From Dissophora ornata (Eukaryota; Mortierellomycota; Mortierellomycetes; Mortierellales; Mortierellaceae): a DNA stretch of 32,571 bases. This document shows positions 9,539 to 19,464 of this stretch, one piece after another (the first letter of the stretch is position 1; every line of letters starts with the position of its first letter). The translations under genes were made by a program, and so were the position numbers. Below the pieces are notes generated by a model. The model saw only the letters and a list, made by a program, of their open reading frames with translations. It searched no databases and was not told the origin of the DNA. The DNA is taken from assembly GCA_025201705.1 (NCBI GenBank), contig MU616912.1:1-32571 (forward strand), in the 5' to 3' direction.

Positions 9539-11486
9539 ATGACTAGCGAAGCAACACTCTCTGTCCTGACACTTAACTGCTGGTACGGCCACTCTATTCA
9601 GCTCAATCTGCACCATCTCTATGAATCCAATTGGGCCAGCATCAGGAAGCTTCATCACATCATATTGTCGGCACCCATCTCTTGGTAGCAAGAACCAAGA
9701 ACTCACTTCAAGTGCCTTTGTGTTTTTATTCAATTCTTTATTGAACACAGGGGTCTGAAGTTCGTCTCCAAGGAACGTCAGGACCGCCTAACAGCCATTG
9801 GTCAATATCTTGCCGATGCTTCTCGCGGCTACGACATTGTGGGTCTACAGGAGGTCTGGGTCCATGATGACTATCTGCGGATCCAGCGCCTTGTCCAAGA
9901 CAACCTGCCTTACTCTAAACACTGGCGCTCTGGTGTTCTAGGATCAGGATTGGCAATCTTTTCCAAGTTTCCGATCGTGAGCACGACGATGAGACGCTTT
10001 GCGCTGAACGGCGATCCAATGAAGTTTTATCACGGAGACTGGTATGTGGGCAAGTGCTTTGTGAGTGCCACCCTTGCCCATCCGACCTGTGGCGAAATTG
10101 AGGTCTTCAACACTCATGTAAGGTCTTTTGGTCTTTTATCTACAGTATTCTTTCCACGTCGGGAAAGAACAATGTGGAATTACTCTCATCCTCCCCCATG
10201 TTTCTTGCTTGCTCAAAAATCAATTCTTTGTCTCCGATTTTGCAAAACAACAGCTGCATGCAGGATACGATCCAGTTGGAACCCCTGACTCGTACTTGGG
10301 CTGCCGTGTAGGTGAGGCCTGGGAGATGGCCTCCCTGGTCAAGTCAGCTACTACCCAGGGTCGTCATGTTATCTCGGTAAGTTGTGTTTGTTTGTTTGTT
10401 TTTTATATTCGAGATCCCACAGACCCTTGTCTCTCCACAACAGTCAACAATTGGTATCAGCAGTTTCTTTGAAGGATAAGCATGATCTTTGTCCAATTGC
10501 AAAGCCATAACACATCACCCCTCTGCGATTGATTCACTAACAATCCATATCTCGCCACTGATCTTGTGCTATTGGAAAATAAATAGCTGGGCGACTACAA
10601 CAGCGCGCCCAACAGTATGGTTGTGAAGCTGATGAAAAAGCAAGGAGGATTGACAGACTCCTGGATGAGACTCCATCCCGAACCCAGGGATCCCATCCCT
10701 AAAGGACTCACACCCGATGAAGGAGTCGCGATTATGGGCGTCACCTGCGATACACCACTCAACACCTGGACAAAGCACACCTGGCTCAATTATCTGACAA
10801 ACGACCCCGTGGGCGAACGTCTCGACTATATCTTTTTCAAGGAGACACCAGAGATGGTGTGTACCTCGGTCGAAGTTGCAGTTCGAGAGCAAATATCTGG
10901 CATTGGAGCAGCGAACTCGGGCTTGAAGAACTATAGCGACCACTTCGGAGTTCATGCACAGTTCTCGCTCAAACCAGCCGCGTACCATTTCCAAAACCGA
11001 AAGCCATTAATGGGTCTGTCGGGCACGTCCGTGTCGATGGTCAACAACCAAGAAGGAGGAGAAGAGTTGAGCATTGAAGATCTGGAGTCGATTGTTCTGG
11101 TTTTGGATCAACACCGCCAAACGGCAGAGAGGCGTTCGAAACTAGAGCTGACGGTTGTGTTTCCATTGATGCTGGCCGGCGCTTTGGGGCTCACCATTGC
11201 GTTCTTTTGGATCCAGCCTCGTTGGGTGGCGTTCATTCTGGCGCTGGTGCTCAGCGCGTTGTCGGCGGGTTGGATCGTTCATTTCTTGTATGGGTTCTTG
11301 TTTGGAGGCGAAATTGCTTCTGCATTCTTGAATACGATTCAGGAGGTCAATACGGCCATTCACTATAGACAGTTGGTCGAGCGCGGCGGTGTGTACCACA
11401 GTTCATTGAATTCAGTGTCGGGGGGATCGAGGATGAGCACTGGTAGCAACCAGCAGAGTCCTCGCGGAGGGCTGCTGCAGAAATGA
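9539..11486 (+). CDS. ISC1: Inositol phosphosphingolipid / sphingomyelin phospholipase C
   Basis: Mg2+-dependent neutral-sphingomyelinase-type enzyme that cleaves the head group of complex sphingolipids to release ceramide. Exons 9539-9582, 9751-10117, 10254-10376 and 10587-11486 give 477 aa. The endonuclease/exonuclease/phosphatase fold is seen in order: LTLNCWGLKFVS (N13), GLQEVW (E49), GSGLAIFSKFPI, KFYHGDWYVGKCF, FNTHLHAGY (H137, H139), LGDYNSAP (D181, N183) and the catalytic NYSDHFG (D296, H297). Two hydrophobic helices near the C-terminus (about 367-388 and 391-415), separated by QPR, match the membrane anchor of this family. Introns 1-3 are GT-AG; intron 1 splits the Trp15 codon and restores TLNCWGLKF, fixing both the exon boundary and the ATG. 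A Ser/Gly-rich tail ends the protein. Confidence 0.95.
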
Positions 11487-11788
11487 GATTCGTCTGCTCT
11501 CTCCTTTGATATGATGGGAGAGGGCGCAATCCGATTAACCTGAAAAAGAAGACGGTAGGAAGAGGTGTTTGTAGAATGAAGACATCTTGAAGACATCATG
11601 ATAGCATCTTACGCTCGCCGAGTTTTTTTTTTATACTTCATAGTTCAATAACTTAATCATTTATACCATTATAACTTAAGCATGATATATACCAAAGACG
11701 TTACGACGAGCAATCAAAGTTTGGGATGCATATTTTTTTAGCTAATTATCATACAAGGTTGTTGGACTGAAAATCAAGCGAAGGAAAT
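11487..11788 (+). other. Intergenic: convergent 3' regions
   Basis: AT-rich sequence between the ISC1-type stop and the stop of the minus-strand LEA-like pseudogene. There is a T tract near 11622-11631 but no clear AATAAA and no supported ORF. Confidence 0.45.
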
Positions 11789-12335
11789 TTAGGCGACGGG
11801 GCGGTTGATGTTGACACTAAGGTTGACACCAGCATCGGTGTTATAGGCGCCAGGGATGTTCTGCTGACCAGCAGTTGCGACAGGGTTGGCGGCGTTGTAC
11901 TGGCCGGGGGTATGGGTACTGGCAGCAGTGGTAGTGCCAGGGGCGCCCATGGCAGGCACGTTGGTGGTGTTCACTGGAACACCTCCAAATGTGAGACCAG
12001 CAGCTTCGTTACTGTTGCCAGGGCCGTGGCAGAAATGGTGGTGCTCGTGACCAACAACACCGCGTTGGTTAGCAAGACCGCGTTCGCGCTCACGTTCGAG
12101 CTCGTGCTCGCGCTCCTTCTGGCGGTAGTGATGGCTCCACTCGCAAGACCAACAGCCTCCTTGCCGAGGTGATGATAGTGTGTGCCCTGGTTCTCAGCAG
12201 CGTAGGCTGTGGGGACTACACCGGCGGCGGTGAGAGGAATGCTCTGGGTGTAAGTTGGGACAGCGGTAGTTCCGATGGGTCCAACGGGGGCGGGGTGCCA
12301 GTTTGGTGACAGCGGACTTAACAGCTTTTTTCTTT
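11789..12335 (-). pseudogene. Frameshifted LEA-like hydrophilic protein gene (relative of the gene at 15059)
   Basis: On the minus strand, from about 12335 downward, KAVKSAVTKLAP continues only by a frame change near 12295 as APVGPIGTTAVPTYTQ, AAENQGTHYHHLGKEAVGLAS. A second one-base shift near 12130 leads into HHYRQKEREHELERERERGL and a Gly/Asn/Thr-rich tail ending NINRPVA at TAA 11789-11791. Each segment is open and similar in style to the neighbour at 15059-15544 (HxEHEH...RGL core, N/T/G-rich tail), but no single frame joins them. The segments cannot be spliced with plausible introns, so this is either a decayed copy or a sequence with two base errors. No start codon could be fixed. Function unknown; stress-protectant is only a guess from composition. 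Confidence 0.5.
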
Positions 12336-12360
12336 TAGTGGTGTGTGCAACATCCGTTAC

Positions 12361-13440
12361 TCAGACGAGTCTTTTCTTCGCATTCTCAACGTCTTTACAG
12401 CTCCACGATCGCTTTCTGATGCCGGCTTCACCATCCAGAATATGTTTCAAGTCCTCCTACAAAATGTATTGAATGTTAGTAACCCGACTTTATCAGGAAC
12501 AGCACGGGAATAAAAAGCACAGCAATAACCATTTCAATAAGTAAAACTATACCTTAGTGCTAAAAAGAGTTAGAAGCGTGGTAAGGAGTGCGGGGATCAT
12601 GGCAATCGTCGTGGGGATTACAAAGGTTCCAGCCTGCTCCAAGAGGTACATTCCTCTTGTCTTTACATGAAGCTTCATGTATATGCCATTGGAATACACA
12701 GCCTGGATGGGTGGAGCCAGAGTGTTCCCATCGTCCAAGAATGTTTTCCCAAACTGCACAAGGCGGAATGTATCCCGTTTGTTCGTAGCAACATGGCTCT
12801 CCTGGACAGGACCAATTACTTCACCAAAAAGTGTTTCCTGGCCGCGGATGTTTTCAGTCACATCTGGTCGATCAGGCTTTAACTTTTGGTACAGTTGAAA
12901 CACACAGGCCACACAAATCCCCAATTGAAGCTGAATCATCTGTTTGTTGGCACCATTGTTGCTGAAGATGTAGTAGCCAAAGACGATACCGGCGATCTTT
13001 TCCGTGCTGCTTGCATTGGAGCTTCACTCTCATTTTCCCCAACAGCGCCAGGTCCCTTGTCCCTGTTTGGTGTGTTATGAATGACTCTAGTCCAGTGCCC
13101 AGCGGTATCGGAGTAGATGAGTACCATATGATTATGCCACGCGGTGCTTGTGCATAGCACGTTGCCAGGCCAGTGCGACGGGTCACTCTGGACTGTCCGA
13201 TCCCCTGAGGGCAGCGTGGCCATTGGTGGCCAAAGCTGGGGCCCATATGTCGCACCGGGAGCCGGCCTCCAGTTGCCATGGCTTGAGACAAATATTATAA
13301 CGTGCATCAATAACATGGCCAAAGAAAAAAAAATAGAGTCAAAAATAATTGACTCAAAACGAAGACCGTGTAGTTACCTGGAGACAACAGCGACCCCTAC
13401 ATTAGGAAGCAATGAACAGCAGAGACGGTTAGCTGTTGAT
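12361..13440 (-). pseudogene. Decayed secreted/membrane protein gene, unknown family
   Basis: Minus strand. A hydrophobic leader-like end (about 13440-13378, LCCSLLPNVGVAVVS) is followed by a consensus intron 13282-13377 and an open exon from 13281 containing NWRPAPGATYGPQLWPP and DPSHWPGNVLCTS. Near 13005 the frame must shift by one base to continue as KIAGIVFGYYIFSNNG through 12553. That part contains a hydrophobic helix (GTFVIPTTIAMIPALLTTLL). After a GTATAG...TAG intron (12457-12552) it ends as EDLKHILDGEAGI...KKRLV, TGA at 12361-12363. Introns keep phase, so this was once a real gene. The start codon is missing and one frameshift is present. Family not recognised. Confidence 0.5.
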
Positions 13441-13568
13441 AGCCCATTCGTGCAAGGTAGGAAGCAAAGGAGCCTGTCTTTGATACTGTAGTTGCTTTTT
13501 ACCCGTGTTTTCAACAACCTGCCGTAGCAACTGGGGCCTGCCTGCCCGAAGCTATCATCCGCTGGGTT

Positions 13569-13855
13569 ATGGCTGAACGTCTCCAAGTCAGAACCCGTGC
13601 TAGAACGCGATAATTACCGCCTTTTCTGAATACGAATAGATCTTCGGATCCTGAATCATACTATGTGGGGTCGATCTTGCAGAGTGGAATGGCTTTGTGA
13701 GGTTCCTGCGAAAGATCTGTTCCAGATGGAACTCATCTATTTTCCGTATTCCTTTATTTTCTTGGATTGATTGACTCTTGCAAAAGTTGCCCTCTCTTTC
13801 TCTTTGATTAATCTGTAGATTTGTTCGAAAGAACATGGCTCTTTTATTCCGCACT
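13569..13855. repeat. Diverged direct repeat, copy 1
   Basis: This segment is clearly similar to 14752-15008 in the same orientation. The shared core includes GTGCTAGAACGCGA, TTACCGCCTTTT, GAATACGAATAGA, TCCTGAATCAT and a TTTGTTCG.AAGAACA block, with scattered substitutions and a larger gap in the middle. Copy 1 lies just upstream of the decayed membrane gene (minus orientation) and just downstream of the small cysteine-rich gene, so it may be a duplicated promoter or intergenic segment. Confidence 0.75.
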
Positions 13856-13915
13856 TGTGGACTTCAGGTCAGGAAAAAATCCTTAAGATAGTTGTGTGTG
13901 GGGGAAAATGAAATG

Positions 13916-14095
13916 TCACCGCGACTGAGGAATACAAGCACTGCAACAACCACACGGATCTTGCCCCCATACTTTGCCAGATGGACATTTCATTACAAGG
14001 GTGGGACATATTCCGGAACAGTTGGTAGGTTTCATACATGTCATCGTCACTGATGCATGAGCCAAAAATAAAGCAATGAAAAGGTATTTCATCAT
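13916..14095 (-). CDS. Small secreted cysteine-rich protein, IGFBP-like Cys signature
   Basis: A 59-residue minus-strand ORF (ATG 14093-14095, with a second ATG directly after; TGA 13916-13918). Residues 1-18 are a clear signal peptide (KYLFIALFLAHASV). The mature part of about 40 residues has eight cysteines at 20, 26, 30, 37, 48, 50, 51 and 54. The ending DPCGCCSAC fits the CGCCxxC core known from IGFBP-type and single-domain IB proteins, which bind small partners outside the cell. An even Cys count supports disulphide folding after secretion. It is too short for routine ORF cut-offs. No intron is needed. Promoter-proximal sequence contains a tandem repeat (14149-14362). It lies in an accessory block with decayed neighbours, consistent with an effector-like or lineage-specific gene. 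That role is inference. Confidence 0.65.
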   Translation of the reverse strand: MMKYLFIALFLAHASVTMTCMKPTNCSGICPTLVMKCPSGKVWGQDPCGCCSACIPQSR

Positions 14096-14751
14096 AGCCT
14101 CGAAGAGATAATAAGAGTATGAATGGGGAGTGCAACGAAGAGTAGGATGCCTTGGCTTGGGGAATGGAGACTAGGAGTTGAGAGACGACAGGAAGTTAGA
14201 GAAATGTGGATGCGAGCCTGATAAAAACCAGACAAAAGACAGCCAAATACATAGGAAACAAACCAAGGTAGCTTGGAGAATGGAAACACAGAATTGAGAG
14301 GAGAGGCTATTCGTGGCGATGTAGATGTGAGACTGGGATGAAAGGCAGCCAGGTACATAGGACAATAACGAGAGAGAAAGAGAGAGTTGCTTACCTTGGT
14401 TGTCGATGAAGAGAGATGAGTTAAAAGAGAAAGAGAAGAGGAGGATGGAGTCTTTAACATGTGCGAGCAATAGACCAAGGAAACAGAAGCGCTTGGAGAG
14501 AGGGCCATAGCAAAAGGGCCAAGTTTGTCCCCAGCCCGCAGAGAAGAAAAACGGTGTTGCTTGCAAGCCATCCTCAGGCTCCTGTCTTCTCCCAATGTTG
14601 AGGCAAAGAGGGTGGCAAAAAAAAGGGTGAGCATCAAAGGCTGAGAAGAGGTCCTATTTTTTTTTTTTTTTTTTGGCTCATCCTCTCTAATCCGCCTTTC
14701 AATCGCAATAACTATTGAGCTTGGTACGATAGGGTCATCTCATCCGTTGGA
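14096..14751 (-). promoter_or_regulatory. Upstream region of the small cysteine-rich gene
   Basis: Strongly pyrimidine-rich on the minus strand (many CTCTCT runs, an A/T homopolymer near 14655-14674). A minus frame at 14092-14637 begins with a hydrophobic MLTLFFATLFASTLG but quickly becomes Ser/Leu-rich, reflecting the CT bias. I treat it as leader or intron rather than a gene. A GTAAGC donor-like site at about 14395 (minus) and acceptor-like sites below it would allow a 5' UTR intron ending just before the ATG at 14095. Confidence 0.35.
14149..14362. repeat. Imperfect tandem duplication, about 106-116-bp period
   Basis: Two diverged copies (about 14149-14256 and 14260-14362) share CTTGG.GAATGGA, GAGA...GAGG, ATGT.GATG.GAG.CTG and ACATAGGA in order. 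The offset is 116 bases at one end and 106 at the other because of an indel. On the minus strand this forms the pyrimidine-rich leader upstream of the cysteine-rich gene and contains several AG acceptor-like sites. Confidence 0.65.
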
Positions 14752-15008
14752 CAATGGTTGAACGCCTCAAAGTCAGACTCCGTGCTAGAACGCGACGATT
14801 ACCGCCTTTTCCGATGTCTAGTTGAATACGAATAGACCTTCGGGTCCTGAATCATGCTGTGTAGGGTCTTGTAGAGCGGAAAGGCTTTGCCAAATATTGG
14901 AAGAGATAGATCCACTGTAGACGACTTTTAAGCAACGTGTACTGTAGGCGGTGAAGTAGTCTTGTTGCTACACATTTGTTCGCAAGAACAACATCCTCAT
15001 TTCTTTTA
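14752..15008. repeat. Diverged direct repeat, copy 2
   Basis: Counterpart of 13569-13855 in the same orientation, about 1.18 kb away. It lies directly 3' of the LEA-like gene at 15059. No intact coding frame is shared by the two copies. Confidence 0.75.
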
Positions 15009-15058
15009 ATTTCGTGTAGATTGTTAGATTGTTTCTTACTGTAGTTGGATTTGCTAGA

Positions 15059-15544
15059 TCACTTGCTATCATCTTGAGGGTGTGCGAGACAACCAGCATT
15101 GACAGTGTTGGCATTAGTACCAACGACGCCTTGGGCTCTGGTGACTCCATGGGTTCCAGCGACATTATTGTTGTTGTTGAGGGCACGCTGGCGCTCGAGT
15201 CCGCGCTCGGACCCATGCTCGTGTTCCTTCTTGTGGCGGTGGTGGACTCTCTCAGCAATTGCGGCACCGCCAGCGACACCACCTACGACGTCCCTGTCAT
15301 GATGATCATGATACCTCTGGCTGTGTTCGTTGTAGGCAGCGCGGTCGGCGAGGTCACCTTGGGGGACAGCGGTGTTGGCAACAGCAGCGCCAGTGTGAAT
15401 GCCAGTGTGGTGGTCCTTGTGGGGAGTAGGATTGGTGGTGGAAGTGGCGGCACTGGGCTCGTTGTGGGTCTTTCCCGCGACCTTGCGAACCAAGTGGGAG
15501 GCCTTGTCCTTGATGGTCTCCATGGTGGAGGGCTTGTTGTTCAT
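15059..15544 (-). CDS. Hydrophilic His/Lys/Glu-rich LEA-like protein
   Basis: An intact single-exon minus-strand ORF, 161 aa from the ATG at 15542-15544 (MNNKPSTMETIKDKASHL) to TGA 15059-15061. The start is chosen because the METIKDKA amphipathic opening is typical of small fungal stress proteins; upstream in-frame residues look like leader. The body is highly hydrophilic with almost no aromatic residues: an Ala/Thr/His stretch (HKDHHTGIHTGAAVANTAVP), a Gly/Ala patch (VVGGVAGGAAIAERV), the basic/acidic HHRHKKEHEHGSERGLERQR and an Asn/Gly tail. This looks intrinsically disordered and LEA/dehydrin-like. No domain is recognised and no function is shown. A frameshifted relative lies at 11789-12335, so this is probably the surviving copy. 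Confidence 0.65.
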   Translation of the reverse strand: MNNKPSTMETIKDKASHLVRKVAGKTHNEPSAATSTTNPTPHKDHHTGIHTGAAVANTAVPQGDLADRAAYNEHSQRYHDHHDRDVVGGVAGGAAIAERVHHRHKKEHEHGSERGLERQRALNNNNNVAGTHGVTRAQGVVGTNANTVNAGCLAHPQDDSK

Positions 15545-16057
15545 TTTGGAAAGCGTGTGGTTGTTTGCCGTCGGGTAATTTGTTTTTGAGAGTTGTACAC
15601 AAGAAGTTGACGTCTTCTCCACGAATGGTAGAACTCCTTGCTCTGACATAAAGTTGGATCATCTTTGATGGTGCCTTTGATGGTATCCTGCCTCGAAAGA
15701 GAGTAGCGCATGCACCAAACGCGAGATAGTCAAGCATTGCAAAAGTAAAACACAGCGCACGATGTAGTCCCTGGAATAGCGTTGCTTTGATTCGATGTGG
15801 AGACTCCAGTATACTAATTACGACGATGACTTGCGACCGGATCCAACCCACCAGCCAGCTGCTCGTTTTTTGCCCTTATCTGATAAGCGCGCAGCCATGT
15901 CAAAATACGTTGGTTCGAAAATTCAGCCTCCTTCTGCATCAAAGATGACGATGCTGCCCCTTTTTCCGTCCAATCAAAATCCTATCTTTCATAGTCTTTT
16001 TATTTTTGAATTGTTGCACTACCATTCATAAGTCGCGTCGTCTACCGATCTACCAGT
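15545..16057. other. Intergenic: LEA-like gene promoter and ASH2 3' region
   Basis: No supported gene. The LEA-like gene would be driven from here on the minus strand. A single CCCCT (stress-element-like) occurs at 15957-15961, but such a short match is expected by chance. Confidence 0.35.
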
Positions 16058-19051
16058 CTACTTCCGGTCGTAGTACGCAACTTCGCTTCCATCCTCGCTC
16101 CCGTCATCGTCATCATCGTCATCATCCTCATCCTCAACGTCATCGCCATCTTGGTCATGGTCAGGACTATGCTCCTGGCCAAGCCTATATCTGTGTTCAA
16201 TACTATGGCTAGGACTCTGGCCATGGCTATGATTGTCGGTTTCATCCCCATCCCCAGTCTCTGAGTATCGATCATCATCATCTCTTTCAAGCATCTCTAC
16301 GTCGTGAGATTGATCGCCATAACCGGAGTACTCCTCTTCTTCATCTCTGTACCTTTCATGGATCCGACGGTGGCGATCATCGTCATCATCATTGTCGTCC
16401 TCGTCCACGTCTCCGTGGATATCACGATCGTCTCCTGTCTGATCTCGCTCAATTCCCGAGTCCATATCAACATCACCATCACGGTCTTCGTCCTCTTCCC
16501 CTGCACTGTCCCGGTTTCTCCTTGATGCATCGGTGCGGTCGCGTCGCCCACTGCTGCTCATCTCGCTATCGTCATAATCGTCTCGACCGTTGTCATATCC
16601 CTGTGGCGTTGCTTGGTCCGATACGACGGATGCACTGTCATTCCCAAGTTTGCTGGCTGCAAGTTGTATTCCCCGCTCCTGGGCAGCTTGCTCAGACACC
16701 CATAGCTCAACCTCATCCACAAGATCAATCAAACTCTCTTCGATCAATTTCTCCTCCCATCGATCTGACATGGGTTGCCAAACATTTTGGTCCTCTCTAA
16801 TAGGTCTGTTTTCCGCCTCTGCTTCTGGATCTTTGCTGGGCGGGTACATGAATTCGGGTCCAAAATTGGCAGTGACAGTTCCATTTCTGTAGACTGAGAT
16901 ACATGGGTAATATCCCAGAGTACCGTCGTCGAACCGTAGCTGATCTTTCTCCTTTGCGTTTTGTTCAATTGGCAAGAGCGCAAACAGATCCTGGCACATC
17001 ACACCCTGGCAGACGCCATTCTTGTAGACAATAATCTTCGATCCTGGGATAACGGGCGGCGGGACCGGCTTCTCTAGGTTGGTCTTCAGGGGTGTTGCCT
17101 CGTACTCGGCCATCTCAATGTATCTCTTGGTTGGAGAGTAGTCCACAGATTCGAAATAAAGCTGTCCTTTGAAATAAAAGGGTTTCCGAAGTCGTCTTTG
17201 TTTGAAAAAAGCCGTCTCATTGCCATCTGGTGGAAGTGAAATATACAATCCAATAACGTCGCCTGTTTCGAAAGGCTCTCCGAACGGCATCACTCTCGAC
17301 ATGTGCACTTTTTCGCCCGTCGTATCCCGGATGCCGTAGCTATAAGCGTCAAACCCTACTGGTGCCTGCAGTGTGGCTATCACAATATGAAATATATTAG
17401 TATTAGTTTGAGAATTACGGATGTTGGTTATATCACATCCAAGTGCTTATAAGTCTCCTAACCTTCACGACGCGCCCAGCCAAGTCGAACATGGGCGCCA
17501 TCTCGTCCTTCAAACCGTGGCTCCCCACCTCTGTTAATTGTCACCTCATAGTACCACTTTCCCTCTCTGACTCCGCAATTGGCACGAACCATTCGAAACC
17601 CTTTCTCAGTTGTTATAGTTTTGCAGTCCTCATCAATAGACATGTACGGGCTCATGTCCTCTCTGCTGAGACGCACCCCTGGCAGGACAGGGTTGGCGGT
17701 TTGACGATACAGCATGAACTGAAGTAAAGGATCGGGTTCACAGGTGACGTATTTGAACCTATGGCGATTGTAAGGGTGCTCATTGGACGTGCTGAAGGGC
17801 GCGAGATTTTCTCCACTCTTGGTTGGCACTGTGTTGGGGCGGGGTATATAGGTAGTCTGAGGAATGACTGACGGTGTTGCCGGATGGCGGCTATTGCTGG
17901 AAGTCGAGCCCTTGGATTTCTTTTCTGATTTCGAGGCCGCGTTTTTCTTGTTCCCTGTCTCATCCTGACCTCCTGTCACTGCATTGACCTTTCTCTTTCC
18001 TTCGCGTGGTACTTTTGACGATTGTGATCTTGAGGTCGACGATTGATGACTCTATTGAAAATTCCAGAACATTAAAAGAATCAGCGCCGAGGACCTATTT
18101 GTGAATATAAACGAATTCTTCCAATTCGTTCGAGCCAATATCTTATGGCGTACCGAGATGTGTCCTGGCTTCATGTTCCACAAATTCGACTTGACAAGGC
18201 AGAAGTCGGATGATGCCGAACGTGCCTGTTCGTCTTCTGCCGCGAACACGTCCTTGGCAATATACAAACAGCTGCCCAGAGTAGCCCACCTATTCAATTG
18301 GTGATGATAGCGCGGTTCAATCTTCCTCAGTTTTTGTTTTGCGAGCACGAAGCACAGTCCAAGGCAAGGCCATAGAGAAAAATGCCGAGTCGTTTACCAT
18401 GTTGGTGTCCTGTTTCGATCTGTGCAGAGCGCCTTCCAGTGACGATCAACGTAGGGCAGAATGTGATCCTTCTTGTTAAAGAAATATCGATACTCGTCCC
18501 AGTCCATATATTCGGCGTTAACCGACCACATGTTCTCCTCACTAGGCTCCTTGCTAGGCCCTGATCCAGGATGATTCTTAGCCTCTTTAAGGTACTCCTG
18601 TATGATGAGGTTCGCAACAGTGGTAACGCAAATCTCTTTCCATCCTGCAGTGACGCGCTCAAAGAATTCTGGTACGCTTCCTGGTTCCTTGGGCTCCTGG
18701 TTCTGTTGGTTCTTTCCAGTGGGCTTTACAACGCAGACCTTGCAGAGGAACTTGTAATTGGTGATAAAGGGTACGGCTGCGCCAAGAGGAGCTTCTACAC
18801 ATGAGGCATGGAACCAGTTCTGGCAGCCTGTTGCCGATACGCAATAAAAAAGAGAGCTGATCAGGTTTGATGTTGCCATTGTCGTGGGAAGCTTCATGTA
18901 TGTTTAGGTTCGAATCGCGTAGTCTTGTACCTTTGCATTGCAGAGAGAGTTCATCGAGTCGCCTGTCATGTCCACAATAGCAGTAGCGCCCTTCTCGGTT
19001 GATGGTATGGGCACTGTTCCAGGTGAGCTGCTGAGAGTTATAGGTGGCCAT
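16058..19051 (-). CDS. ASH2: ASH2/Bre2 subunit of the COMPASS H3K4 methyltransferase
   Basis: Core subunit of the nuclear SET1/COMPASS complex, which methylates histone H3 Lys4. Minus exons 18931-19051, 18398-18827, 18154-18289, 17463-18051 and 16058-17376 give 864 aa, longer than usual. Residues 24-72 form an intact C4HC3 PHD finger (C24, C26, C39, C42, H47, C50, C69, C72). A winged-helix region follows (about 95-225, WKEICVTTVANLIIQEYL, DHILPYVDRHWKAL), then a Ser/Lys-rich linker with KRKVN. The SPRY domain (about 330-560) includes RANCGVREGKWYYEV, HVRLGWARREA, YSYGIRD and GDVIGLYI. A helix RWEEKLIEESLIDLVDEV (about 631-648) fits the Sdc1/DPY30-binding helix. The last roughly 175 residues are extremely acidic with His/Arg. 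Introns are 86-108 nt GT-AG, with phase maintained. Divergent from the exchanger gene. Confidence 0.94.
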
Positions 19052-19464
19052 CGTTGTGAATAAGTCAATGCCATCGAGCAGGATCTTTATTACAGGACGG
19101 ACGTGCTGGCTCCAGCCTCCCGAATACAGTGACGTATAATTTTTTCGTTTGTGCGTTTTTGGCCTTCGCCCATTTGGCGCGCGTTAAAACGAGGAGGCGA
19201 TGCGACGGGAGAAGAGGGCGGGGCCTAAAACGCGGGTCCTCTCCGCGTTTCTTCAGGAGTCGAAGGGTCGACTACAGTCAGTATTGGCCGGGACGACGCA
19301 TCGCCCATGCTCTCCCTTGCACGCTATTTTACTGCTCCAGTCTCCTCTTCTTCGTATTCGTCGTCTTTCATCTTCCTTCATCCTCCTTCCTCTCTCTCCC
19401 ATACTCCTTCTAGACCCTCTCCCATCCACACCCTTGCCACTTTTGCTATATACCCACTCTACCA
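19052..19464. promoter_or_regulatory. Bidirectional promoter between ASH2 and VCX1-type genes
   Basis: 412 bases separate two divergent start codons. The side toward the exchanger is strongly C/T-rich (about 19340-19460), ending in CTATATACCC 17 bases before its ATG. The ASH2 side is mixed with GC-rich blocks. No protein gene is supported; open frames reflect the pyrimidine bias. Confidence 0.5.

Noticed and set aside
12553..13005. Resemblance of the late helix (GTFVIPTTIAMIP) to P2X receptor second membrane segments
   Set aside because: There is no first cytosolic/membrane segment with the P2X Y.T.K motif and no conserved ectodomain cysteines; the similarity is too short.
14092..14637. 181-codon minus frame with a hydrophobic start
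   Set aside because: It becomes Ser/Leu-rich through CT bias, covers a tandem repeat and overlaps the start of the better-supported cysteine-rich ORF.
15029..15589. 186-codon plus frame antisense to the LEA-like gene
   Set aside because: Val/Gly/Ser composition is a mirror of the GC-rich LEA-like codons; it starts in 3' flanking sequence.
18905..18916. GGTTCGAATCG resembling a tRNA T-arm
   Set aside because: It lies in an ASH2 intron with no matching acceptor stem or anticodon arm around it.
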